From contig JAUCBJ010005092.1 in assembly GCA_032718475.1 (NCBI GenBank), positions 31,315-95,314 on the forward strand: a DNA stretch of 64,000 nucleotides, given 5' to 3'. The translations under genes were made by a program, and so were the position numbers. Below the pieces are notes generated by a model. The model did no database searches. It was not told the origin of the DNA and saw nothing but the letters and a program-made list of their open reading frames with translations. Shown piece by piece: positions 47,721 to 61,000 of this stretch. The number at the start of each line of letters is the position of its first letter. Position 1 is the first letter of the stretch. Origin of the DNA: Nemertoderma westbladi (taxonomy: Eukaryota > Xenacoelomorpha > Nemertodermatida > Nemertodermatidae).

Positions 47721-50700
47721 GAGCTGAGCAACCAGTGGCCATACACTAATGGTAGCAGAAGTCTTCTACATGAGCTGAACAACCAGAGGCCATACACTAA
47801 TGGTAGCAGAAGTCTTCTACATGAGCTGAGTAACCAGAGGCCATACAATAATGGTAGCAGAAGTCTTCTACATGAGCTGAGCAACCCGAGGCCATACACT
47901 AATGGTAACAGAAGTCTTCTACATGAGCTGAGCAACCAGAGGCCATACACTAATGGTAGCAGAAGTCTTCTATATGAGCTGAGCAACCAGTGGCCATACA
48001 CTAATGGTAGCAGAAGTCTTCTACATGAGCTGAGCAACCAGAGGCCATACACTAATGGTAGCAGAAGTCTTCTACATGAGCTGAGTAACCAGAGGCCATA
48101 CAATAATGGTAGCAGAAGTCTTCTACATGAGCTGAGCAACCCGAGGCCATACACTAATGGTAACAGAAGTCTTCTACATGAGCTGAGTAACCAGAGGCCA
48201 TACAATAATGGTAGCAGAAGTCTTCTACATGAGCTGAGCAACCCGAGGCCATACACTAATGGTAGCAGAAGTCTTCTACATGAGCTGTGCAACCAGAGGC
48301 CATACACTAAGGGTAGTAGAAGTCTTCTACATGAGCTGAGCAACCAGAGGCCATACACTAATGGTAGCAGAAGTCTTCTACATGAGCTGAGCAACCAGAG
48401 GCCATACACTAATGGTAGCAGAAGTCTTCTACATGAGCTGAGCAACCCGAGGCCATACACTAATGGTAGCAGAAGTCTTCTATATGAGCTGAGCAACCAG
48501 AGGCCATACACTAATGGTAGCAGAAGTCTTCTACATGAGCTGAGCAACCCGAGGCCATACACTAATGGTAGCAGAAGTCTTCTATATGAGCTGAGCAACC
48601 AGAGGTCATACACTAATGGTAACAGAAGTCTTCTATATGAGCTGAGCAACCCGAGGCCATACACTAATGGTAGCAGAAGTCTTCTACATGAGCTGAGCAA
48701 CCAGAGGCCATACACTAATGGTAGCAGAAGTCTTCTACATGAGCTGAGCAACCAGAGGCCATACACTAATGGTAGCAGAAGTCTTCTACATGAGCTGAGC
48801 AACCAGAGGCCATACACTAATGGTAGCAGAAGTCTTCTACATGAGCTGAGCAACCAGAGGCCATACACTAATGGTAGCAGAAGTCTTCTACATGAGCTGA
48901 GCAACCAGAGGCCATACACTAATGGTAGCAGAAGTCTTCTACATGAGCTGAGCAACCAGAGGCCATACACTAATGGTAGCAGAAGTCTTCTACATGAGCT
49001 GAGCAACCAGAGGCCATACACTAATGGTAGCAGAAGTCTTCTACATGAGCTGAGCAACCAGAGGCCATACACTAATGGTAGCAGAAGTCTTCTATATGAG
49101 CTGAGCAACCAGAGGCCATACACTAATGGTAGCAGAAGTCTTCTACATGAGCTGAGCAACCAGAGGCCATACACTAATGGTAGCAGAAGTCTTCTACATG
49201 AGCTGAGCAACCAGAGGCCATACACTAATGGTAGCAGAAGTCTTCTACATGAGCTGAGCAACCAGAGGCCATACACTAATGGTAACAGAAGTCTTCTATA
49301 TGAGCTGAGCAACCAGAGGCCATACACTAATGGTAGCAGAAGTCTTCTACATGAGCTGAGCAACCAGAGGCCATACACTAATGGTAGCAGAAGTCTTCTA
49401 CATGAGCTGAGCAACCAGAGGCCATACACTAATGGTAGCAGAAGTCTTCTACATGAGCTGAGCAACCCGAGGCCATACACTAATGGTAGCAGAAGTCTTC
49501 TACATGAGCTGAGCAACCAGAGGCCATACACTAATGGTAACAGAAGTCTTCTATATGAGCTGAGCAACCAGAGGCCATACACTAATGGTAGCAGAAGTCT
49601 TCTATATGAGCTGAGCAACCAGAGGCCATACACTAATGGTAGCAGAAGTCTTCTACATGAGCTGAGCAACCCGAGGCCATACACTAATGGTAGCAGAAGT
49701 CTTCTACATGAGCTGAGCAACCCGAGGCCATACACTAATGGTAGCAGAAGTCTTCTACATGAGCTGAGCAACCAGAGGCCATACACTAATGGTAGCAGTA
49801 GTCTTCTACATGAGTTGAGCAACCAGAGGCCATACACTAATGGTAGCAGTAGTCTTCTACATGAGTTGAGCAACCAGAGGCCATACACTAATGGTAGCAG
49901 AAGTCTTCTACATGAGCTGAGTAACCAGAGGCCATACACTAATGGTAGCAGAAGTCTTCTACATGAGCTGAGCAACCAGAGGCCATACACTAATGGTAAC
50001 AGAAGTCTTCTATATGAGCTGAGCAACCAGAGGCCATACACTAATGGTAGCAGAAGTCTTCTACATGAGCTGAGCCACCCGATGCCATACACTAATGGTA
50101 GCAGAAGTCTTCTACATGAGCTGAGCAACCCGAGGCCATACACTAATGGTAGCAGAAGTCTTCTACATGAGCTGAGCAACCCGAGGCCATACACTAATGG
50201 TAGCAGAAGTCTTCTACATGAGCTGAGCAACCCGAGGCCATACACTAATGGTAGCAGAAGTCTTCTACATGAGCTGAGCAACCCGAGGCCATACACTAAT
50301 GGTAGCAGAAGTCTTCTATATGAGCTGAGCAACCAGTGGCCATACACTAATGGTAACAGAAGTCTTCTACATGAGCTGAGCAACCAGAGGCCATACACTA
50401 ATGGTAGCAGAAGTCTTCTACATGAGCTGAGCAACCCGAGGCCATACACTAATGGTAGCAGAAGTCTTCTATATGAGCTGAGCAACCAGAGGCCATACAC
50501 TAATGGTAGCAGAAGTCTTGTACATGAGCTGAGCAACCCGAGGCCATACACTAATGGTATCAGAAGTCTTCTATATGAGCTGAGCAACCAGAGGCCATAC
50601 ACTAATGGTAGCAGAAGTCTTGTACATGAGCTGAGCAACCCGAGGCCATACACTAATGGTAGCAGAAGTCTTCTACATGAGCTGAGCAACCAGAGGCCAT

Positions 50701-51319
50701 ACACTAATGGTAGCAGAAGTCTTCTACATGAGCTGAGCAACCAGTGGCCATACACTAATGGTAGCAGAAGTCTTCTACATGAGCTGAGCAACCCGAGGCC
50801 ATACACTAATGGTAGCAGAAGTCTTCTACATGAGCTGAGCAACCAGTGGCCATACACTAATGGTATCAGAAGTCTTCTATATGAGCTGAGCAACCAGAGG
50901 CCATACACTAATGGTAGCAGAAGTCTTGTACATGAGCTGAGCAACCCGAGGCCATACACTAATGGTAGCAGAAGTCTTCTACATGAGCTGAGCAACCAGA
51001 GGCCATACACTAATGGTAACAGAAGTCTTGTACATGAGCTGAGCAACCCGAGGCCATACACTAATGGTAGCAGAAGTCTTCTACATGAGCTGAGCAACCC
51101 GAGGCCATACACTAATGGTAGCAGAAGTCTTGTACATGAGCTGAGCAACCCGAGGCCATACACTAATGGTAGCAGAAGTCTTCTACATGAGCTGAGCAAC
51201 CCGAGGCCATACACTAATGGTAGCAGAAGTCTTCTACATGAGCTGAGCAACCAGTGGCCATACACTAATGGTATCAGAAGTCTTCTATATGAGCTGAGCA
51301 ACCAGAGGCCATACACTAA

Positions 51320-51333
51320 TGGTAGCTGGTATC
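51320..51333. repeat. 7-bp duplication breaking the register
   Basis: TGGTAGC is followed at once by TGGTATC, a 7-bp tandem duplication inside one unit. It is the first change of unit length after 928 units. It ends the open + frame and moves the repeat into another frame. Confidence 0.95.
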
Positions 51334-51539
51334 AGAAGTCTTCTATATGAGCTGAGCAACCAGAGGCCATACACTAATGGTAGCAGAAGTCTTGTACATG
51401 AGCTGAGCAACCCGAGGCCATACACTAATGGTAGCAGAAGTCTTCTATATGAGCTGAGCAACCAGAGGCCATACACTAATGGTAGCAGAAGTCTTGTACA
51501 TGAGCTGAGCAACCCGAGGCCATACACTAATGGTAGCAG

Positions 51540-53200
51540 AAGTCTTCTACATGAGCTGAGCAACCAGTGACCATACACTAATGGTATCAGAAGTATTCTA
51601 CATGAGCTGAGCAACCCGAGGCCATACACTAATGGTAACAGAAGTCTTCTACATGAGCTGAGCAACCAGAGGCCATACACTAATGGTAGCAGAAGTCTTC
51701 TACATGAGTTGAGCAACCAGAGGCCATACACTAATGGTATCAGAAGTCTTCTATATGAGCTGAGCAACCAGAGGCCATACACTAATGGTAACAGAAGTCT
51801 TCTACATGTGCTGAGCAACCAGAGGCCATACACTAATGGTAACAGAAGTCTTCTACATGAGCTGAGCAACCCGAGGCCATACACTAATGGTATCAGAAGT
51901 CTTCTACATGAGCTGAGCAACCCGAGGCCATACACTAATGGTATCAGAAGTCCTCTACATGAGCTGAGTAACCAGAGGCCATACACTAATGGTAGCAGAA
52001 GTCTTCTACATGAGCTGAGCAACCCGAGGCCATACACTAATGGTAGCAGAAGTCTTCTACATGAGCTGAGCAACCCGAGGCCATACACTAATGGTATCAG
52101 AAGTCTTCTACATGAGCTGAGCAACCCGAGGCCATACACTAATGGTATCAGAAGTCTTCTACATGAGCTGAGCAACCCGAGGCCATACACTAATGGTAGC
52201 AGAAGTCTTCTACATGAGCTGAGCAACCCGAGGCCATACACTAATGGTATCAGAAGTCTTCTACATGAGCTGAGCAACCCGAGGCCATACACTAATGGTA
52301 TCAGAAGTCTTCTACATGAGCTGAGCAACCCGAGGCCATACACTAATGGTATCAGAAGTCTTCTACATGAGCTGAGCAACCAGAGGCCATACACTAATGG
52401 TAGCAGAAGTCTTCTATATGAGCTGAGCAACCAGAGGCCATACACTAATGGTAGCAGAAGTCTTCTACATGAGCTGAGCAACCAGAGGCCATACACTAAT
52501 GGTAGCAGAAGTCTTCTACATGAGCTGAGCAACCAGAGGCCATACACTAATGGTAGCAGAAGTCTTCTACATGAGCTGAGCAACCAGTGACCATACACTA
52601 ATGGTATCAGAAGTCTTCTACATGAGCTGAGCAACCCGAGGCCATACACTAATGGTAACAGAAGTCTTCTACATGAGCTGAGCAACCAGAGGCCATACAC
52701 TAATGGTAGCAGAAGTCTTCTACATGAGCTGAGCAACCAGAGGCCATACACTAATGGTAACAGAAGTCTTCTATATGAGCTGAGCAACCAGAGGCCATAC
52801 ACTAATGGTAACAGAAGTCTTCTACATGAGCTGAGCAACCAGAGGCCATACACTAATGGTAACAGAAGTCTTCTACATGAGCTGAGCAACCCGAGGCCAT
52901 ACACTAATGGTATCAGAAGTCTTCTACATGAGCTGAGCAACCCGAGGCCATACACTAATGGTATCAGAAGTCCTCTACATGAGCTGAGTAACCAGAGGCC
53001 ATACACTAATGGTAGCAGAAGTCTTCTACATGAGCTGAGCAACCCGAGGCCATACACTAATGGTAGCAGAAGTCTTCTACATGAGCTGAGCAACCCGAGG
53101 CCATACACTAATGGTATCAGAAGTCTTCTACATGAGCTGAGCAACCCGAGGCCATACACTAATGGTATCAGAAGTCCTCTACATGAGCTGAGTAACCAGA
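51540..53200. repeat. 20-unit (1,020-bp) higher-order duplication
   Basis: CAGTGACC, a private change that makes a + stop, occurs at about 51567 and 52587, 1,020 bp apart. The ATC units, the CCTCTACAT unit followed by GAGTAAC, and the CCG/ATC run follow in the same order. A third copy of the CCTCTACAT plus GAGTAAC pair lies 4 units after the second, near 53175. Confidence 0.9.
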
Positions 53201-53939
53201 GGCCATACACTAATGGTAGCAGAAGTCTTCTACATGAGCTGAGCAACCCGAGGCCATACACTAATGGTAGCAGAAGTCTTCTACATGAGCTGAGCAACCC
53301 GAGGCCATACACTAATGGTATCAGAAGTCTTCTACATGAGCTGAGCAACCCGAGGCCATACACTAATGGTAGCAGAAGTCTTGTACATGAGCTGAGCAAC
53401 CAGAGGCCATACACTAATGGTAGCAGAAGTCTTATACATGAGCTGAGCAACCCGAGGCCATACACTAATGGTAGCAGAAGTCTTCTACATGAGCTGAGCA
53501 ACCAGTGGCCATACACTAATGGTAGCAGAAGTCTTCTACATGAGCTGAGCAACCCGAGGCCATACTCTAATGGTAGCAGAAGTCTTCTACATGAGTTGAG
53601 CAACCAGAGGCCATACACTAATGGTAGCAGAAGTCTTCTACATGAGCTGAGCAACCCGAGGCCATACACTAATGGTAGCAGAAGTCTTCTATATGAGCTG
53701 AGCAACCAGAGGCCATACACTAATGGTAGCAGAAGTCTTCTACATGAGCTGAGCAACCAGAGGCCATACACTAATGGTAGCAGAAGTCTTCTACATGAGC
53801 TGAGCAACCAGAGGCCATACACTAATGGTAGCAGAAGTCTTCTACATGAGCTGAGCAACCCGAGGCCATACACTAATGGTAGCAGAAGTCTTCTATATGA
53901 GCTGAGCAACCAGAGGCCATACACTAATGGTAGCAGAAG

Positions 53940-53975
53940 TCTTCTACATGAGCTGAGCCTAATGGTAGCAGAAGT
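53940..53975. repeat. Truncated unit, 16-bp deletion
   Basis: GAGCTGAGC runs straight into CTAATGGTAGC; the 16 bases that normally carry AACCAGAGGCCATACA are missing. The joint lies at 53958/53959 with one shared C. Confidence 0.95.
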
Positions 53976-54545
53976 CTTCTATATGAGCTGAGCAACCAGA
54001 GGCCATACACTAATGGTAGCAGAAGTCTTCTACATGAGCTGAGCAACCAGAGGCCATACACTAATGGTAGCAGAAGTCTTCTACATGAGTTGAGCAACCA
54101 GAGGCCATACACTAATGGTAACAGAAGTCTTCTACATGAGTTGAGCAACCCGAGGCCATACACTAATGGTAGCAGAAGTCTTCTACATGAGCTGAGCAAC
54201 CAGAGGCCATACACTAATGGTAGCAGAAGTCTTCTACATGAGCTGAGCAACCAGAGGCCATACACTAATGGTAGCAGAAGTCTTCTACATGAGCTGAGCA
54301 ACCCGAGGCCATACACTAATGGTAGCAGAAGTCTTCTACATGAGCTGAGCAACCCGAGGCCATACACTAATGGTAGCAGAAGTCTTCTACATGAGCTGAG
54401 CAACCCGAGGCCATACACTAATGGTAGCAGAAGTCTTCTACATGAGCTGAGCAACCAGAGGCCATACACTAATGGTAGCAGAAGTCTTCTACATGAGCTG
54501 AGCAACCAGAGGCCATACACTAATGGTAGCAGAAGTCTTCTATAT

Positions 54546-54950
54546 GAGCTGAGCAACCAGAGGCCATACACTAATGGTAGCAGTAGTCTTCTACATCAGC
54601 TGAGCAACCAGAGGCCATACACTAATGGTAGCAGAAGTCTTCTACATGAGCTGAGCAACCAGAGGCCATACACTAATGGTAGCAGAAGTCTTCTATATGA
54701 GCTGAGCAACCCGAGGCCATACACTAATGGTAGCAGTAGTCTTCTACATCAGCTGAGCAACCAGAGGCCATACACTAATGGTAGCAGAAGTCTTCTACAT
54801 GAGCTGAGCAACCAGAGGCCATACACTAATGGTAGCAGAAGTCTTCTACATGAGCTGAGCAACCCGAGGCCATACACTAATGGTAGCAGTAGTCTTCTAC
54901 ATCAGCTGAGCAACCAGAGGCCATACACTAATGGTAGCAGAAGTCTTCTA
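54546..54950. repeat. 3-unit (153-bp) higher-order repeat
   Basis: AGCAGT plus CAG units recur with CAG at 54597, 54750 and 54903, each 153 bp apart, with the same two intervening unit types. Confidence 0.85.
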
Positions 54951-55004
54951 CATGAGCTGAGCAACCCGAGGCCATACACTAATGGTAACAGAAGTCTTCT
55001 ACAT

Positions 55005-55525
55005 GAGCAGAGCAACCCGAGGCCATACACTAATGGTAGCAGAAGTCTTCTACATGAGCTGAGCAACCAGAGGCCATACACTAATGGTAGCAGAAGTCTT
55101 CTACATGAGCTGAGCAACCCGAGGCCATACACTAATGGTAACAGAAGTCTTCTATATGAGCTGAGCAACCAGAGGCCATACACTAATGGTAGCAGAAGTC
55201 TTCTACATGAGCAGAGCAACCAGAGGCCATACACTAATGGTAACAGAAGTCTTCTACATGAGCTGAGCAACCAGTGGTCATCCACTAATGGTAGCAGAAG
55301 TCTTCTACATGAGCAGAGCAACCAGAGGCCATACACTAATGGTAGCAGAAGTCTTCTACATGAGCAGAGCAACCAGAGGCCATACACTAATGGTAACAGA
55401 AGTCTTCTACATGAGCTGAGCAACCCGAGGCCATACACTAATGGTAGCAGAAGTCCTCTACATGAGCTGAGCAACCAGAGGCCATACACTAATGGTAACA
55501 GAAGTCTTCTACATGAGCAGAGCAA
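55005..55525. repeat. Cluster of GAGCAGAGC variant units
   Basis: CTG is changed to CAG in units with CAG at 55008, 55212, 55314, 55365 and 55518 (spacings 4, 2, 1 and 3 units). One unit inside the cluster has two further private changes (GTGGTCATCCAC near 55274). The variant is rare elsewhere (near 16563, 21612 and 21663). Confidence 0.75.
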
Positions 55526-56360
55526 CCCGAGGCCATACACTAATGGTAGCAGAAGTCTTCTACATGAGCTGAGCAACCAGAGGCCATACACTAATGGTAG
55601 CAGAAGTCTTCTACATGAGCTGAGCAACCAGTGGCCATACACTAATGGTATCAGAAGTCTTCTACATGAGCTGAGCAACCCGAGGCCATACACTAATGGT
55701 AGCAGAAGTCTTCTACATGAGCTGAGCAACCCGAGGCCATACACTAATGGTAGCAGAAGTCTTCTACATGAGCTGAGCAACCAGAGGCCATACACTAATG
55801 GTAGCAGAAGTCTTCTATATGAGCTGAGCAACCAGAGGCCATACACTAATGGTAGCAGAAGTCTTCTACATGAGCTGAGCAACCCGAGGCCATACACTAA
55901 TGGTATCAGAAGTCTTCTACATGAGCTGAGCAACCCGAGGCCATACACTAATGGTAACAGAAGTCTTCTACATGAGCTGAGTAACCAGAGGCCATACACT
56001 AATGGTAGCAGTAGTCTTCTACATGAGCTGAGCAACCAGTGGCCATACACTAATGGTAGCAGAAGTCTTCTACATGAGCTGAGCAACCCGAGGCCATACA
56101 CTAATGGTAGCAGAAGTCTTCTACATGAGCTGAGCAACCAGTGGCCATACACTAATGGTATCAGAAGTCTTCTACATGAGCTGAGCAACCCGAGGCCATA
56201 CACTAATGGTAGCAGAAGTCTTCTACATGAGCTGAGCAACCCGAGGCCATACACTAATGGTAACAGAAGTCTTCTATATGAGCTGAGCAACCCGAGGCCA
56301 TACACTAATGGTAACAGAAGTCTTCTATATGAGCTGAGCAACCCGAGGCCATACACTAAT

Positions 56361-56408
56361 GGTAGCAGAAGTCTACATGAGCTGAGCAACCAGAGGCCAT
56401 ACACTAAT
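56361..56408. repeat. 48-bp unit, 3-bp deletion
   Basis: AGAAGTCTACAT lacks one TCT, exactly as in the first unit of the array. Loss of one copy of a TCTTCT repeat by slippage is the simplest cause. Confidence 0.9.
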
Positions 56409-57785
56409 GGTAGCAGAAGTCTTCTACATGAGCTGAGCAACCAGAGGTCATACACTAATGGTATCAGAAGTCTTCTACATGAGCTGAGCAACCAGAGGCC
56501 ATACACTAATGGTATCAGAAGTCTTCTATATGAGCTGAGCAACCCGAGGCCATACACTAATGGTATCAGAAGTCTTCTACATGAGCTGAGCAACCCGAGG
56601 CCATACACTAATGGTAGCAGAAGTCTTCTACATGAGCTGAGCAACCAGTGGCCATACACTAATGGTATCAGAAGTCTTCTACATGAGCTGAGCAACCCGA
56701 GGCCATACACTAATGGTATCAGAAGTCTTCTACATGAGCTGAGCAACCCGAGGCCATACACTAATGGTAGCAGAAGTCTTCTACATGAGCTGAGCAACCA
56801 GTGGCCATACACTAATGGTATCAGAAGTCTTCTACATGAGCTGAGCAACCCGAGGCCATACACTAATGGTATCAGAAGTCTTCTACATGAGCTGAGCAAC
56901 CCGAGGCCATACACTAATGGTAACAGAAGTCTTCTACATGAGCTGAGTAACCAGAGGCCATACACTAATGGTAGCAGTAGTCTTCTACATGAGCTGAGCA
57001 ACCAGTGGCCATACACTAATGGTAGCAGAAGTCTTCTACATGAGCTGAGCAACCAGTGGCCATACACTAATGGTAACAGAAGTCTTCTATATGAGCTGAG
57101 CAACCCGAGGCCATACACTAATGGTAGCAGAAGTCTTCTACATGAGCTGAGCAACCCGAGGCCATACACTAATGGTAGCAGAAGTCTTCTACATGAGCTG
57201 AGCAACCCGAGGCCATACACTAATGGTAACAGAAGTCTTCTACATTAGCTGAGCAACCAGTGGCCATACACTAATGGTAGCAGAAGTCTTCTACATGAGC
57301 TGAGCAACCAGTGGCCATACACTAATGGTAACAGAAGTCTTCTATATGAGCTGAGCAACCCGAGGCCATACACTAATGGTAGCAGAAGTCTTCTACATGA
57401 GCTGAGCAACCAGAGGCCATACAGTAATGGTAACAGAAGTCTTCTACATTAGCTGAGCAACCAGTGGCCATACACTAATGGTAGCAGAAGTCTTCTACAT
57501 GAGCTGAGCAACCCGAGGCCATACACTAATGGTAGCAGAAGTCTTCTACATGAGCTGAGCAACCCGAGGCCATACACTAATGGTAGCAGAAGTCTTCTAC
57601 ATGAGCTGAGCAACCCGAGGCCATACACTAATGGTAGCAGAAGTCTTCTACATGAGCTGAGCAACCAGAGGCCATACACTAATGGTAGCAGAAGTCTTCT
57701 ACATGAGCTGAGCAACCAGAGGCCATACACTAATGGTAGCAGAAGTCTTCTACATGAGCTGAGCAACCCGAGGCCATACACTAAT

Positions 57786-57841
57786 GGTAGCAGAAGTCTT
57801 CTACATGAGCTGAGCAACCAGAGGCCAGGCCATACACTAAT
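57786..57841. repeat. 56-bp unit, 5-bp duplication
   Basis: GAGGCCAGGCCATAC carries AGGCC twice (57822-57831), a 5-bp tandem duplication that shifts the frame on both strands. Confidence 0.95.
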
Positions 57842-58081
57842 GGTAGCAGAAGTCTTCTATATGAGCTGAGCAACCAGAGGCCATACACTAATGGTAGCAG
57901 AAGTCTTCTACATGAGCTGAGCAACCAGAGGCCATACACTAATGGTAACAGAAGTCTTCTACATGAGCTGAGCAACCAGTGGCCATACACTAATGGTAGC
58001 AGAAGTCTTCTACATGAGCTGAGCAACCCGAGGCCATACACTAATGGTAGCAGAAGTCTTCTACATGAGCTGAGCAACCAG

Positions 58082-61000
58082 TGGCCATACACTAATGGTA
58101 GCAGAAGTCTTCTACATGAGCTGAGCAACCCGAGGCCATACACTAATGGTAGCAGAAGTCTTCTACATGAGCTGAGCAACCAGAGGCCATACACTAATGG
58201 TAGCAGAAGTCTTCTACATGAGCTGAGCAACCAGAGGCCATACACTAATGGTAGCAGAAGTCTTCTACATGAGCTGAGCAACCAGAGGCCATACACTAAT
58301 GGTAGCAGAAGTCTTCTACATGAGCTGAGCAACCCGAGGCCATACACTAATGGTAGCAGAAGTCTTCTACATGAGCTGAGCAACCCGAGGCCATACACTA
58401 ATGGTAGCAGAAGTCTTCTACATGAGCTGAGCAACCAGAGGCCATACACTAATGGTAGCAGAAGTCTTCTACATGAGCTGAGCAACCAGAGGCCATACAC
58501 TAATGGTAGCAGAAGTCTTCTACATGAGCTGAGCAACCAGAGGCCATACACTAATGGTAGCAGAAGTCTTCTACATGAGCTGAGCAACCCGAGGCCATAC
58601 ACTAATGGTAGCAGAAGTCTTCTACATGAGCTGAGCAACCAGAGGCCATACACTAATGGTAGCAGAAGTCTTCTACATGAGCTGAGCAACCCGAGGCCAT
58701 ACACTAATGGTAGCAGAAGTCTTCTACATGAGCTGAGCAACCCGAGGCCATACACTAATGGTAGCAGAAGTCTTCTACATGAGCTGAGCAACCAGAGGCC
58801 ATACACTAATGGTAGCAGAAGTCTTCTACATGAGCTGAGCAACCAGAGGCCATACACTAATGGTAGCAGAAGTCTTCTACATGAGCTGAGCAACCCGAGG
58901 CCATACACTAATGGTAGCAGAAGTCTTCTACATGAGCTGAGCAACCAGAGGCCATACACTAATGGTAGCAGAAGTCTTCTACATGAGCTGAGCAACCCGA
59001 GGCCATACACTAATGGTAGCAGAAGTCTTCTACATGAGCTGAGCAACCAGAGGCCATACACTAATGGTAGCAGAAGTCTTCTACATGAGCTGAGCAACCA
59101 GAGGCCATACACTAATGGTAGCAGAAGTCTTCTACATGAGCTGAGCAACCAGAGGCCATACACTAATGGTAGCAGAAGTCTTCTACATGAGCTGAGCAAC
59201 CAGAGGCCATACACTAATGGTAGCAGAAGTCTTCTACATGAGCTGAGCAACCCGAGGCCATACACTAATGGTAGCAGAAGTCTTCTACATGAGCTGAGCA
59301 ACCAGAGGCCATACACTAATGGTAGCAGAAGTCTTCTACATGAGCTGAGCAACCAGAGGCCATACACTAATGGTAGCAGAAGTCTTCTACATGAGCTGAG
59401 CAACCAGAGGCCATACACTAATGGTAGCAGAAGTCTTCTACATGAGCTGAGCAACCAGAGGCCATACACTAATGGTAGCAGAAGTCTTCTACATGAGCTG
59501 AGCAACCAGAGGCCATACACTAATGGTAGCAGAAGTCTTCTACATGAGCTGAGCAACCAGAGGCCATACACTAATGGTAGCAGAAGTCTTCTACATGAGC
59601 TGAGCAACCAGAGGCCATACACTAATGGTAGCAGAAGTCTTCTACATGAGCTGAGCAACCCGAGGCCATACACTAATGGTAGCAGAAGTCTTCTACATGA
59701 GCTGAGCAACCCGAGGCCATACACTAATGGTAGCAGAAGTCTTCTACATGAGCTGAGCAACCAGAGGCCATACACTAATGGTAGCAGAAGTCTTCTACAT
59801 GAGCTGAGCAACCAGAGGCCATACACTAATGGTAGCAGAAGTCTTCTACATGAGCTGAGCAACCAGAGGCCATACACTAATGGTAGCAGAAGTCTTCTAC
59901 ATGAGCTGAGCAACCAGAGGCCATACACTAATGGTAGCAGAAGTCTTCTACATGAGCTGAGCAACCAGAGGCCATACACTAATGGTAGCAGAAGTCTTCT
60001 ACATGAGCTGAGCAACCAGAGGCCATACACTAATGGTAGCAGAAGTCTTCTACATGAGCTGAGCAACCAGAGGCCATACACTAATGGTAGCAGAAGTCTT
60101 CTACATGAGCTGAGCAACCAGAGGCCATACACTAATGGTAGCAGAAGTCTTCTACATGAGCTGAGCAACCAGAGGCCATACACTAATGGTAGCAGAAGTC
60201 TTCTACATGAGCTGAGCAACCAGAGGCCATACACTAATGGTAGCAGAAGTCTTCTACATGAGCTGAGCAACCAGAGGCCATACACTAATGGTAGCAGAAG
60301 TCTTCTACATGAGCTGAGCAACCAGAGGCCATACACTAATGGTAGCAGAAGTCTTCTACATGAGCTGAGCAACCAGAGGCCATACACTAATGGTAGCAGA
60401 AGTCTTCTACATGAGCTGAGCAACCAGAGGCCATACACTAATGGTAGCAGAAGTCTTCTACATGAGCTGAGCAACCAGAGGCCATACACTAATGGTAGCA
60501 GAAGTCTTCTACATGAGCTGAGCAACCCGAGGCCATACACTAATGGTAGCAGAAGTCTTCTACATGAGCTGAGCAACCAGAGGCCATACACTAATGGTAG
60601 CAGAAGTCTTCTACATGAGCTGAGCAACCAGAGGCCATACACTAATGGTAGCAGAAGTCTTCTACATGAGCTGAGCAACCCGAGGCCATACACTAATGGT
60701 AGCAGAAGTCTTCTACATGAGCTGAGCAACCAGAGGCCATACACTAATGGTAGCAGAAGTCTTCTACATGAGCTGAGCAACCAGAGGCCATACACTAATG
60801 GTAGCAGAAGTCTTCTACATGAGCTGAGCAACCAGAGGCCATACACTAATGGTAGCAGAAGTCTTCTACATGAGCTGAGCAACCAGAGGCCATACACTAA
60901 TGGTAGCAGAAGTCTTCTACATGAGCTGAGCAACCAGAGGCCATACACTAATGGTAGCAGAAGTCTTCTACATGAGCTGAGCAACCAGAGGCCATACACT

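Larger units (their letters stand above)
33240..51350 (+). other. 6036-codon open frame, probably not a gene
   Basis: The + frame reads ELSNQRPYTNGSRSLLH per unit and stays open over 355 units until the 7-bp insertion at 51320 shifts it. It starts at an arbitrary TTG-variant unit (GAGTTGAGC) and has no unique N- or C-terminal sequence. The opposite strand is open over most of the same interval (VYGLWLLSSCRRLLLPL per unit). Only 5 of the 153 possible single substitutions in the unit create a + stop, so openness is cheap. Recurrent changes are mostly amino-acid changing (Q/P, R/W, S/N/I, H/Y, E/K). I regard it as a by-product of a period divisible by three. A translated product is not excluded by the sequence alone. 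Confidence 0.15.
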
